Source: Bifidobacterium breve
GTDB taxonomy: Bacteria; Actinomycetota; Acidimicrobiia; Acidimicrobiales; Acidimicrobilacustridaceae
Assembly (NCBI GenBank): GCA_945878725.1
Contig: CAMCTY010000013.1
Coordinates: forward strand, 1-43,649
Direction of reading: 5' to 3'
Length of the DNA stretch: 43,649 nucleotides
Shown: piece by piece, positions 1 through 7,689 of the stretch
Layout: each line of letters starts with the position of its first letter
Position numbering within the stretch: position 1 is the first letter of the stretch
Translations under genes and position numbers: made by a program
The notes under the pieces: generated by a model
Database searches by the model: none
What the model saw: only the letters and a program-made list of their open reading frames with translations
Told to the model about the DNA's origin: nothing

Positions 1-540
1 GTAGCGCCACTTGGATGGATAAAGCTCCAGCGGGTCGCGGGCCATGCTGAACACGATCGGATTGCGGAAGGCGAGCAGATTGACGGCGGTGAATCCGTAA
101 TGCCCGGCAATGAAGCGGAACGAAAGGAGTCGGGCAAGGGGAAGCGCAAGTAATTCGGCAAGAGATCGCTGTGAAAATGATGCGAGGGTTGGCAGATGAC
201 TTGAGATGGCTCGGTTGAGTGTCGTGCCGGCAGTTTTCGGAATGTGGATGTGGATCAGCGGCCGAATGGTTTTGTCGGTCTGCTTGAGATCTTCCAAACC
301 CAGGACCGTGTTGAAAAACGGATTTCGGGTCCACTGATACTTGAACTCGTCTGATGCCATCCACGATGAGACGAGGTGATGGAAGTTCCCCGAGCGTTCC
401 AAGAACTCAATCTCGTCACGACTTTGTTGAAGTTGCTTCTCGTCGTCAATCGACGCGTCGGAAGGGCTGCGCCCGAGAAACTCAAGGCGGAACCGGGTGA
501 GTTCACGGGCACTCATCGAGTGACGGGGCTCTGTGCTCAC
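1..540 (-). CDS. Sulfotransferase family protein, C-terminus cut by window edge
   Basis: The minus-strand frame stays open from a GTG at 540 (in-frame ATG at 516) to the window edge, giving about 180 codons. About 93 residues after the ATG it contains HIPKTAGTTLNR, the P-loop-like PAPS phosphosulfate-binding motif of sulfotransferases, followed by FRFIAGHYGF and VFSMARDPLELYPSKW, which resemble the downstream substrate and 3'-phosphate-binding segment. The family moves a sulfonyl group from PAPS to a carbohydrate, lipid or protein acceptor; the acceptor cannot be told here. GAGGAA lies about 10 nt upstream of the GTG, which is why I prefer that start. The first ~80 residues are charged and not recognised. 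The protein is incomplete only because the window ends. Confidence 0.8.
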   Translation of the reverse strand, partial: MSTEPRHSMSARELTRFRLEFLGRSPSDASIDDEKQLQQSRDEIEFLERSGNFHHLVSSWMASDEFKYQWTRNPFFNTVLGLEDLKQTDKTIRPLIHIHIPKTAGTTLNRAISSHLPTLASFSQRSLAELLALPLARLLSFRFIAGHYGFTAVNLLAFRNPIVFSMARDPLELYPSKWRY

Positions 541-597
541 GTGGTCTAGGTTCCTCAATAACGAGATAGACCGTCAAATCGTGGAATTGTTTAGGGC

Positions 598-1749
598 GTG
601 AGCAACAGAATCAGTCGCCATCGACGCTCTAGAGCTGGGCTAGGGCTGCTGTTCATCGTTTGCGTGGTGATGTCCTGCGGGGGAGACGCGGCGATGTCCT
701 CTGGAGCAGAAGAAGATCCGACGACCTATGTGGCCCCGACTGTGGCCATAGCAACGACGACGACGACGAAACCTCCGATCACAGTGGTTCTTGGGCCCGA
801 GTCTTTCGCGGCTACCAACGCGCTCATGACCTCGCGAATCGCCGTCGCCGGGCTATCCGGCGGGTTCGTTTGGGTTGTCCGATCCGGTCAGGTTGTTCAC
901 GAACAACAGGTCGGTTCGGTGAGCGGATCCACGGTTCTCTCTGTTGCCTCATCGACGAAATGGTTGACGGCGGCCACGCTCATGTCGCTCGTCGACGATG
1001 GACTCGTTGGCCTTGATGATCCCGTGGCGAAGTGGCTTCCGGAATTCTCAGCCACCGGTCCCGCAATCACGGTTCGCCAACTCCTTACCCACACCTCTGG
1101 GGTGCGTGACAATGCGTGCCAGGGCAACGGCACGGCGCTGGCTTCGTGTGTCCGGTCCATTGCGGGGTCGGCCAGAGAATTTTCTCCGGGCGCAAAGTTC
1201 TCGTACGGAAACTCTGACTTCCTCGTGATCGGTCGTGTCGTGGAGGTAGCTGGTGGCGCCGATTTTGCGACGGTTGTTCAGCAGCGACTCACCGGCCCAT
1301 TGGCGATGACGGCCACAACATGGCCGGGTGCTCCGATGGCGACGAATCCCGCTTTCGGTGTGCGTGTGAGTATCGACGATTACGGACGCTTTCTCGACAT
1401 GGTGTTGCACCGGGGTGTATTTGAGGGTCAACGGATTCTTTCGGAAGCGGCAGTGGCGGAACTGATCGGCAATCAGGTTCGCGACTACGACGTGACTGGT
1501 GATTTCGCCGTAGGCATTACGAAGATTCCGCGTTATGCGCTGGGTGCATGGCCGGATGTCGTTGACGCATTCGGCGGCACTGTCGTGGTCAGCGGCAACG
1601 GAGGAATGGGCTTCTACCCGTGGGTTGATTACGCGACGGACAGTTACGGAATCATCGGCGTTCAGGATGAACGAGGAGCACGCCTTGCGGTCCCTGCGTC
1701 GCAAGCGGTTGCGATCTCAGCCCGCAGTGTTCTATCCGGCCAAAATTAA
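598..1749 (+). CDS. Serine hydrolase, beta-lactamase / penicillin-binding protein-like, lipoprotein
   Basis: 383 aa. A hydrophobic N-terminal segment ends in VVMSCGG, a lipobox with Cys27, so the protein is probably a surface lipoprotein. A Thr-rich linker (residues ~42-60) follows, then a beta-lactamase-family (PF00144-type) domain. Ser118-x-x-Lys121 (SSTK) is the nucleophile motif and Tyr203-Gly-Asn205 the second motif. The third motif appears as GNGGMG near residue 335, without the usual His or Lys, so activity could be esterase or DD-peptidase-like rather than true beta-lactamase. The GTG start directly follows TTTAGGGC with no clear ribosome site; no better in-frame start lies before the signal peptide. 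It is transcribed away from the sulfotransferase gene. Confidence 0.85.
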   Translation: MSNRISRHRRSRAGLGLLFIVCVVMSCGGDAAMSSGAEEDPTTYVAPTVAIATTTTTKPPITVVLGPESFAATNALMTSRIAVAGLSGGFVWVVRSGQVVHEQQVGSVSGSTVLSVASSTKWLTAATLMSLVDDGLVGLDDPVAKWLPEFSATGPAITVRQLLTHTSGVRDNACQGNGTALASCVRSIAGSAREFSPGAKFSYGNSDFLVIGRVVEVAGGADFATVVQQRLTGPLAMTATTWPGAPMATNPAFGVRVSIDDYGRFLDMVLHRGVFEGQRILSEAAVAELIGNQVRDYDVTGDFAVGITKIPRYALGAWPDVVDAFGGTVVVSGNGGMGFYPWVDYATDSYGIIGVQDERGARLAVPASQAVAISARSVLSGQN

Positions 1750-1843
1750 GCGAGCCGAAATCTGCTCGAGGTCGAAGCACCCGCCGCATCAGCTAGGGCA
1801 CGATGAACCGGTGTGTAGGCGGGGAATAGGGCTGCCCGGTTGG

Positions 1844-1859
1844 GTGTCGACTGCGACAC
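1844..1859. promoter_or_regulatory. Inverted repeat upstream of the MFS gene, possible operator
   Basis: GTGTCG, four bases, then CGACAC: a perfect 6-bp inverted repeat. It ends 29 bases before the putative -10 box of the MFS gene, so it would sit at or just upstream of the -35 region, a usual place for a repressor or activator of an exporter gene. No regulator gene is adjacent. Confidence 0.35.
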
Positions 1860-1888
1860 TGCCAGTCAAAATACAAACATCTGGCCTC

Positions 1889-1894
1889 TAGGGT
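1889..1894 (+). promoter_or_regulatory. Putative -10 box (TAGGGT) of the MFS gene, leaderless
   Basis: TAGGGT followed by six bases and then the GTG start at 1901. This spacing puts the transcription start at or next to the start codon. No ribosome-binding site is present. Confidence 0.5.
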
Positions 1895-1900
1895 GATGCC

Positions 1901-3340
1901 GTGTCTGACAATCAGAATTCTGGTCCTTCCGATTCTTCATCAGTTCGTTTGCGAACAACGACTGCATTTCTCGCGATTGCTGCCGGCTTGATCAGTTTTT
2001 CGAGCCTTGAGTACATGCTGGTGGAGATCCAGGAGAACTTTTCGATGTCTCCCGAAGCGACGATCGTGGTTACTCAGATCGCTGCTGGGGCAAGTTTGTT
2101 GGTGGTATTCCTTGCTGGTGCCCTCGCCGATCGGCTGGGTGATCGGCGATTGCTTTCGTGGGCCAGCGCAGCCTTTTGTGTTGGTGCAGTCGTCGTCGGT
2201 CTGTCGTCTCATCAGCTCACCTTGATCGTGGGCCTCTCGATCGGCGGCATCGGATCGGTCACCATGGCAATCGTTGGCCTCTCTGTTCTCAACAAGACCT
2301 TTCCGGATCGGGCGCAGCGTGCTCGAGCGTTTGGTCTCTTCGCGGTGATCGCGCCTTTGGTGTCAATCGTCATCCCATTGCTTTCGTCGGCGATCATTCC
2401 GCACTCAAGTTGGCGACTCGTCACGGTTGTGTGGGTTGCGGTTGGCCTTGGCACATCGCTGCTTGTTCGATGCACGCTGTCAAGCGACAGTGGGCACTCT
2501 CTTCGTACTGAGCTACTCACTCCGACATTGGCGGGTATCGCGCTTTCGGGAATTGCCTTGGCGTTCTCGTTCGCCAGCATCGGTCTGAACAACTCCAGTC
2601 GTTATCCATATGGAATGGTCAGCGCTGGCATTGGGATCGTTGCGGTAATTAAGTTGATACTCGCCATGCGAAAAAAGGCGAGACCTACTCTCGATCTGCG
2701 CACACTGCGCAGCCGCGGTTCGTTCCCAATTCTTGGAGCGCTGTTTCTCGTCAACGGAGTGAATCTCTTCTTCTTCACGTATCTGCTCTTGCAGTACCGC
2801 TATCACCAAACGTTGTTTGAAACGGCCGTAATCCTGATCCTTCCGCAAGCGGTTGCGGGAGCGGCAGCGGTAGCCGGCGGTCGCTTGAGTGCTCGTTTGG
2901 GTAGTTGGAGAGTCGCGGCATTCGCCCTCTTCGGTGCCGCAGTGCTTTCGTTGGGGGCTCTTCTGGTTGGGGCGGAATCGTCAGCTTGGGCGCCGGTGAT
3001 CTTCCTGACGATTGCCGCAATTCCGATTTCTGTTTCTGTTGGGCCGCTCACGCAGGCCTTCATGGAGCTGGCCCCTGAAGACGGCGTTGGTTCAGCTTCG
3101 TCACTGCGTAACGCGACGGTGAATCTGGGTATTGCTATTGCTGGTCTCATCTCCGGAACAGTGATCTTCAACGATATGGACCGTGACACCGCCTTAAATC
3201 TCGAGGCATATCGCCAACAGGCCAATGCATTTCACCTTGCCGGAGTCTTCTGTTTCTTCTCGTATCTCGCCGCCGCGCTGCTTGTTGTTCTCTACGCCCG
3301 GCGTCGCGGAGCCTCAGTAACCAATGCCGCGACTCACTGA
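1901..3340 (+). CDS. MFS transporter, DHA2-like multidrug exporter
   Basis: 479 aa, with many hydrophobic helices consistent with the 14-segment DHA2 class of proton-driven exporters. The loop between helices 2 and 3 reads ALADRLGDRRLL, the MFS signature G-x-x-x-D-R-x-G-x-R. The N-terminal SDNQNSGPSDSSS is cytosolic and the C-terminal ARRRGAS is positively charged. The substrate is unknown; the family exports drugs, dyes or antibiotics. The GTG at 1901 is chosen because a -10-like TAGGGT lies 6 nt upstream and the hydrophobic core begins about 20 residues later. The gene stands alone, with an inverted repeat upstream and a hairpin just after the stop codon. Confidence 0.88.
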   Translation: MSDNQNSGPSDSSSVRLRTTTAFLAIAAGLISFSSLEYMLVEIQENFSMSPEATIVVTQIAAGASLLVVFLAGALADRLGDRRLLSWASAAFCVGAVVVGLSSHQLTLIVGLSIGGIGSVTMAIVGLSVLNKTFPDRAQRARAFGLFAVIAPLVSIVIPLLSSAIIPHSSWRLVTVVWVAVGLGTSLLVRCTLSSDSGHSLRTELLTPTLAGIALSGIALAFSFASIGLNNSSRYPYGMVSAGIGIVAVIKLILAMRKKARPTLDLRTLRSRGSFPILGALFLVNGVNLFFFTYLLLQYRYHQTLFETAVILILPQAVAGAAAVAGGRLSARLGSWRVAAFALFGAAVLSLGALLVGAESSAWAPVIFLTIAAIPISVSVGPLTQAFMELAPEDGVGSASSLRNATVNLGIAIAGLISGTVIFNDMDRDTALNLEAYRQQANAFHLAGVFCFFSYLAAALLVVLYARRRGASVTNAATH

Positions 3341-3341
3341 G

Positions 3342-3355
3342 GACTGGGGGCAGTC
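3342..3355. terminator. Hairpin between MFS gene and rnpB 3' end
   Basis: GACTG-GGGG-CAGTC immediately after the MFS stop codon: a perfect 5-bp stem with a 4-base loop and no U tract. It lies between two convergent transcripts (MFS and rnpB) and could end either one. Confidence 0.35.
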
Positions 3356-3387
3356 TTCAAGCCTGTGATCCCATGTGTCCGTTGGGT

Positions 3388-3776
<389 letters not shown>

Positions 3777-3796
3777 TCTTTCAGTGTGGCATGTGT

Positions 3797-3820
3797 CCGG
3801 CATGAACGCTCCATGCCCGG
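3797..3820 (-). terminator. Hairpin between ferritin-like gene and rnpB
   Basis: On the minus strand GGCATG, a 7-base loop, CATGCC, extended by two more C-G pairs past one bulged G. It lies 20 bases after the ferritin-like stop codon and about 20 bases before the rnpB 5' end. It could separate the two transcripts or be part of the rnpB promoter region. No U tract is seen. Confidence 0.35.
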
Positions 3821-3839
3821 CCACTACGACTCGTGAGCC

Positions 3840-4649
3840 TTAGGCGGTGACGTAGCCCTTGGGATCGATGGCAAGGCGAGTAGGCATCGTGGCCAGAGGA
3901 ACGACCGTGTACCCGAGGGCCGCGTTGAGGATCGCGATGTGACGGGCCTCTACGGCTCCGATCGACATTGACGCCTGACGCAGCAACGGAAAGGTGAGCA
4001 CAAAGCTGGCCTTGGTGTAGGTCTGTGCTGCGATTGTCTCGACCTCACGGGCAAGCACGAGCACGCTCTTTTCGTCAGTGAGTTCGGTGAGTGCCTTGTC
4101 GACGGTGTTCTTCATCAGGTACTCGTTGGCGGTCGTTACGACGGTGCCACCGGAGGCTTTGATCGGAGCATCAAGAGAAGCTCCGTGCTCGCGGTGCTGG
4201 GATTGGAACAGTTTCATCATGTCGACGAGCGACGCGGTCTTCACGAGACCTGAGTCGATGGCCTTTTGGTAAACGTTGACGGCAAGAACTTCGATCGACT
4301 GCGCGGTACGCAGCAAGATTTGGTTGGTTGCTTCGCTACCGGGTGCAGTCGTGGTCGTAACTGACGGCTTGGGAAGCGTGCTTCCGGTGACGGCTGTCTG
4401 CTGCTTCGCCTTCTTGCACGCAGCAAGGAAGGCACTGCCGGCGAGTACCGAACCGCCCACGAGGAATGCACGTCGTGCCGGAAGGCCGAGGAAGTGCGCT
4501 TTTTCGTCGTCGGTTGCATTGGTCTCGGGATCGAGGATGATCTCGAGGGCTTCATTCCATGCGGGCATGGCGTCGTTGTGCTCGGTGTCGGACTCGCGCA
4601 GTTGGCGGCGAATCTCATCGGAGCTGAAATCGTTGCGATCGTTTGTCAT
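3840..4649 (-). CDS. Tat-exported ferritin-like protein 1
   Basis: 269 aa from ATG 4649. About 60 acidic residues precede PARRAFLVGGSVLAGSAFLAAC, a twin-arginine signal whose hydrophobic stretch ends in a lipobox-like LAAC. Export of a folded metalloprotein as a lipoprotein is therefore likely. The mature part is a four-helix ferritin-like domain (PF13668/DUF4439 type) with plausible di-metal ligands: Glu in QSIEVLAVNVY, QHREHG in helix 2, Glu in REVETIAAQTY, and an E-x-x-H in VEARHIAIL. Upstream starts in frame would run into the repeats at 4651-4691, so the ATG at 4649 is preferred. It follows ferritin-like protein 2 with a 49-base gap. The function (iron storage, oxidase or stress protection) is unknown. 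Confidence 0.8.
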   Translation of the reverse strand: MTNDRNDFSSDEIRRQLRESDTEHNDAMPAWNEALEIILDPETNATDDEKAHFLGLPARRAFLVGGSVLAGSAFLAACKKAKQQTAVTGSTLPKPSVTTTTAPGSEATNQILLRTAQSIEVLAVNVYQKAIDSGLVKTASLVDMMKLFQSQHREHGASLDAPIKASGGTVVTTANEYLMKNTVDKALTELTDEKSVLVLAREVETIAAQTYTKASFVLTFPLLRQASMSIGAVEARHIAILNAALGYTVVPLATMPTRLAIDPKGYVTA

Positions 4650-4650
4650 T

Positions 4651-4691
4651 GTCGTTCTTTCTGCGTCGTTCTTTCTGCGTCGTTCTTCTGG
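4651..4691 (-). repeat. 14-bp tandem repeat over the ribosome-binding region
   Basis: Two exact copies of a 14-bp unit (minus strand GCAGAAAGAACGAC) plus a shortened third copy, directly abutting the ATG of ferritin-like gene 1. Each copy carries an AGAA(A)GAA purine tract that could act as a ribosome-binding site. Confidence 0.8.
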
Positions 4692-4698
4692 CCCGGAC

Positions 4699-5367
4699 TC
4701 AGCGGACCGGGAATGCGGCTTGGGTGAGGGCGCCTGTTGTCGATGCGAAGGCGGGAAGCCATTGCGACGTGGGCTGGCCGGCATCGAACCCGATAGCGGC
4801 GGCCTCCTGCCCGTTCACCGGGCAGACAATCGCGATCTGCTCGGCGACGTGCCATGACTGGGCCTGACCGAGGGCTGAGAGCATGGTGGACGAAAGGTTC
4901 TCTTCGAGCGTTTGGACTACGCCGAGAAGGCCGGCTTCGCTCGTAGCGGCAGCGATGTTGCCGTCAGTTTGTGCCTGGAGCGTCGAATTGATCGGCACGA
5001 TCGTGGCCGAGGGGAGGATCGCTGCGAGAGCAACACCCTGATCGTGGTGGAGGCGGGCGAACAGTCGCAGGCGCTGGGCCGTCGGGGAGGTGACGAAGGC
5101 GACTTCGGCCGCGCTGTAGAGAGATTTCTCGGCGGCGTACTCGAGGCTCGCAAGGAACGTAAGCAGTTCTGCATCGGTCGCGCTGATGTTGGCGTCGGGA
5201 GTGGCGGCTTTGACGACGCCGGTGAGCGCCGTGCCGGTTACGGCGAGGGCGCCGACTGCAGCGGCGCCGAGCCCGACGGTGCGCATGAATCCACGACGGG
5301 ACGACGCAGCCTCAGGGGCATCGTGCGAGCCGGTCTGGTCAACCGGAACTTGAGAACTCATCGACAT
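4699..5367 (-). CDS. Tat-exported ferritin-like protein 2, degenerate metal site
   Basis: 222 aa. The N-terminus SSRRGFMRTVGLGAAAVGALA is a twin-arginine signal peptide, without a lipobox Cys. The mature region resembles ferritin-like helices: ASLEYAAEKSLYSAA with Glu, RLFARLHHDQGVAL with a His pair, and VVQTLEENLSS with Glu. The last helix reads NGQEAAAIGF, so the usual E-x-x-H lacks its His. GAGGAA sits 7 nt before the ATG. It lies between the cupredoxin-like gene (51-base gap) and ferritin-like gene 1 (49-base gap), all in one direction, so an operon is likely. Tandem Tat ferritin-like proteins are common in actinobacteria and their role is not established. Confidence 0.78.
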   Translation of the reverse strand: MSMSSQVPVDQTGSHDAPEAASSRRGFMRTVGLGAAAVGALAVTGTALTGVVKAATPDANISATDAELLTFLASLEYAAEKSLYSAAEVAFVTSPTAQRLRLFARLHHDQGVALAAILPSATIVPINSTLQAQTDGNIAAATSEAGLLGVVQTLEENLSSTMLSALGQAQSWHVAEQIAIVCPVNGQEAAAIGFDAGQPTSQWLPAFASTTGALTQAAFPVR

Positions 5368-5418
5368 GTTGTTTCCTCGGGGGTGTTGTCGGATAACGGT
5401 GGAAGGCTGTCAACGTGC

Positions 5419-5844
5419 TCAGCGCACAGTGACGGTTCCCTTCAGGGTGTTGCGGAGGGTGCAGTAGTACGGGTACTCGCCGGGCGAGCTAAACGTACGC
5501 GTGTAGGTAGCAGCTTTGCCGATGAGGGGCGACTGAATCACATTCGGGGTCGCGGAGACGAGGAGATGGGGGTTCACGTCCCCGTTTATCCACATTACGG
5601 AGCCTCCCACGGCGACCTCGACACTACGCGGATCGAACTGTCCGTCGGTGATCCAGACGGTCACTGCGATGGGGGCCGGTTCGGTAATCGAGGTGGTCGG
5701 ATACTGAGACGAAGGGCTATCGGGGTTATCCCCGCAGGAAGTAAAGGTGACGCAGAGCAACACCGCCAAGACCCCGAGCCCGAGTTGTGACCGGCGGCGC
5801 ATGGAGGCCCGAGCGGGCGAGCGAGTGAGAGCTGGTCGATTCAT
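5419..5844 (-). CDS. Cupredoxin-like lipoprotein lacking two copper ligands
   Basis: 141 aa from ATG 5844, five bases after the stop of the upstream kinase; an alternative ATG lies about 14 codons downstream (MRRRSQLG), just before the hydrophobic segment. The segment ends in TFTSCG, a lipobox. The domain has the plastocyanin/azurin fold pattern: FDPRSVEVAVGGSVMWIN, the first His in NPHLLVS, and the C-terminal loop YYCTLRNTLKG. In functional type I copper sites that loop reads C-x-x-H-...-M. Here the Cys is kept, His is Arg (CGC) and Met is Leu (CTG). It may therefore not bind copper as a blue copper protein. The next genes encode two exported ferritin-like proteins. Confidence 0.82.
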   Translation of the reverse strand: MNRPALTRSPARASMRRRSQLGLGVLAVLLCVTFTSCGDNPDSPSSQYPTTSITEPAPIAVTVWITDGQFDPRSVEVAVGGSVMWINGDVNPHLLVSATPNVIQSPLIGKAATYTRTFSSPGEYPYYCTLRNTLKGTVTVR

Positions 5845-5849
5845 CGTGT

Positions 5850-7292
5850 TCAGAAATCCAGTCCGGAAAGTTCCGGGTACCACTCCCGAGCGCGATCGAC
5901 AGCCCGAGCCCAACGATCCCGATCAAGTGGAGCGTTCGGCTCGATCCGTCGACTCGGCTGCCAAGCATTCGCAACATCGTCCCAGCCCGACCATGTTCCG
6001 ATGGCGAGGCCAGCGAGGAATGCGGCCCCGAGCGTTGTCGCCTCAAGGACCGGGGAAACTTCGACGGGACGGGAGGTGGCATTGGCGAGCGCCTGGACGA
6101 AGGTCGGGTTGGCGCTCATTCCTCCATCGACGCGCAACTCGGGAATCGATAGCGCTGCGTCCGCTTCGGTGGCGGCGACGAGATCAGCACCGCGATGAGC
6201 GATGCCTTCGAGAACTGCGCGCACGATGTGCGCACGCCCCGAGCCACGGCTGATTCCGAATAATGCGCCGCGTGCCCCATAATCCCAATGCGGCGTGCCT
6301 AATCCGAGCAGAGCTGGAACGTACACAACCCCTTCGGAGTCATCGCAGGCCGAAGCGACTTCGTGCGACTCGGCAACGGTGTCGATGATGCCGAGATCAT
6401 CTCGCAACCACTCAACGTTCGTGCCGGCCGAAAGCATGATCGCCTCGATACCCCACACGAGTTCATCGCCTCGACGCCACGCCACCACCGGGAAGGTTCC
6501 TGATGGACCGCGGGTGGCAAATGAGGGTCGACGGGTTCCGACAACGAGGTCGAGCATGCCGCCGGTTCCGAAGGTGATCTTGGCCGGCCCTGGTGCCACA
6601 CAACCCTGACCGATGAGCGACGCCTGCTGATCGCCAGCGATCCCGCAGATCATCGGGGCACCCGGTAGTGCCGTTGCCGCCGCGATGGGTCCGCTCGAAT
6701 CGACGATGCGCGCCAGCGACGATTCCGGGATGCGGAGTTTGTCGAGAATTGTTGTGTCCCAACCGCTGGCGTCGGCGTGCATCAACCCGGTTACGGCGGC
6801 GTTCGACGTGTCGGTGACGTGGGCGTTGCCTTCAGTGAGGTTCCAGACAATCCACGAGTCCACGGTTCCGACACACAGATCGCGGTTTCGGTCCGGATCG
6901 GCGGCATCAAGAAGTGCGGTGAATTTGGTTGCCGACTGGTTCGGCGCAAGCCGAAGGCCATCAGCCTGGAGCACCAAACACTCGCCGAGGGTTCGCAGGT
7001 CCTGCCAGCCGAGTCCGTTGGCCACGGGTACGCCGGTCGCCCGATCCCAGACGATGGCCGATGCGCGTTGATTGGCAATGCCGACAGCGTCAACTGGTCC
7101 GTGCTCGGCGAGCACTCGTCGGGCTAAACCAAGCGCCGCATCGGCCATTGCCGTTGCATCGAATTCGACGAGACCGGGAGCCGGCGAGAGTGGCAGAACT
7201 TCGAGATGATGCTCGACGACGATGATGGCATCGTCGCGCACAACCGCAGCCCGAACTCCGGATGTGCCGATGTCGATGACAAGAATGCTCAT
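5850..7292 (-). CDS. FGGY-family carbohydrate kinase, divergent glycerol kinase paralogue
   Basis: 480 aa from ATG 7292, with GGAGAA about 6 nt upstream. The ATP-binding FGGY fold is clear: DIGTSGVRAAVV at the N-terminus, GIAGDQQASLIGQ in the centre, and GTGGMLDLV, LGLGTPHWD and LRVDGGMSANPTF in the second half. It is close to GlpK overall, but glycerol contacts known from E. coli GlpK are changed. The Arg83-Glu84 pair is Arg76-Ala77 (NQRAS) and Tyr135 is Asn118 (APNQSATK), while the catalytic Asp in GDQQ is kept. The window also carries an intact GlpK at 30350-31846. The substrate is therefore probably a different polyol, triose or sugar. It lies 13 bases after a membrane-protein gene and belongs to the glpD run. 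Confidence 0.85.
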   Translation of the reverse strand: MSILVIDIGTSGVRAAVVRDDAIIVVEHHLEVLPLSPAPGLVEFDATAMADAALGLARRVLAEHGPVDAVGIANQRASAIVWDRATGVPVANGLGWQDLRTLGECLVLQADGLRLAPNQSATKFTALLDAADPDRNRDLCVGTVDSWIVWNLTEGNAHVTDTSNAAVTGLMHADASGWDTTILDKLRIPESSLARIVDSSGPIAAATALPGAPMICGIAGDQQASLIGQGCVAPGPAKITFGTGGMLDLVVGTRRPSFATRGPSGTFPVVAWRRGDELVWGIEAIMLSAGTNVEWLRDDLGIIDTVAESHEVASACDDSEGVVYVPALLGLGTPHWDYGARGALFGISRGSGRAHIVRAVLEGIAHRGADLVAATEADAALSIPELRVDGGMSANPTFVQALANATSRPVEVSPVLEATTLGAAFLAGLAIGTWSGWDDVANAWQPSRRIEPNAPLDRDRWARAVDRAREWYPELSGLDF

Positions 7293-7305
7293 GCAATTTC
7301 TCCGG

Positions 7306-7689
7306 TCATCTCGACTTGGCCGCGTCGTTGGCGCTGCGCCAGAGCGCAACATACGCGCCGATTGTGCCGAGCGAGGAGAACATCAGCCCGAACAGGACGA
7401 TGCCGATCGGATTGGGAATTTCGAGTGTGCCGATCAAGTAGACGAGTTGGGCGCCGACGAAGGTGATGAGACCGGCCGCTGCGCCGTGCATGAGTGCATG
7501 CGATGGCATCGGGCGGGCGGCGGCATAACCGGCAAGGGCGCCGGCGAAGAAGACGATTCCGAGCATGACTCCTTTCAATGCGCTGTCTGCGAAGACGGTC
7601 TGTTGAAGGATCGCGGCCGGAAGGGCAAAAAAGAGTCCCGACATCGCGCCTGAAACGATGACTCGGCGATCGAAGACCTTGTCGCTCAT
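7306..7689 (-). CDS. Four-helix integral membrane protein, function unknown
   Basis: 127 aa with four predicted membrane helices (residues ~10-33, 38-60, 66-87 and 95-117) and a short charged tail. I do not recognise a family. Its ATG overlaps the stop of the flavoprotein gene (7686-7689) and its stop is 13 bases from the start of the FGGY kinase, so it is almost certainly co-translated with both. A role in membrane passage of the substrate shared by these enzymes, or as a membrane anchor, would fit but is only inference. Confidence 0.75.
   Translation of the reverse strand: MSDKVFDRRVIVSGAMSGLFFALPAAILQQTVFADSALKGVMLGIVFFAGALAGYAAARPMPSHALMHGAAAGLITFVGAQLVYLIGTLEIPNPIGIVLFGLMFSSLGTIGAYVALWRSANDAAKSR

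Noticed and set aside
768-785. ACG-repeat stretch in the serine hydrolase gene
   Set aside because: It encodes a Thr-rich linker after the lipoprotein signal, a common low-complexity spacer, and there is no sign of a separate element.
4649-4784. N-terminal extension of ferritin-like protein 1
   Set aside because: The extra 45 residues translate the tandem repeats and the 3' end of the preceding gene, and would place the Tat signal far from the N-terminus.
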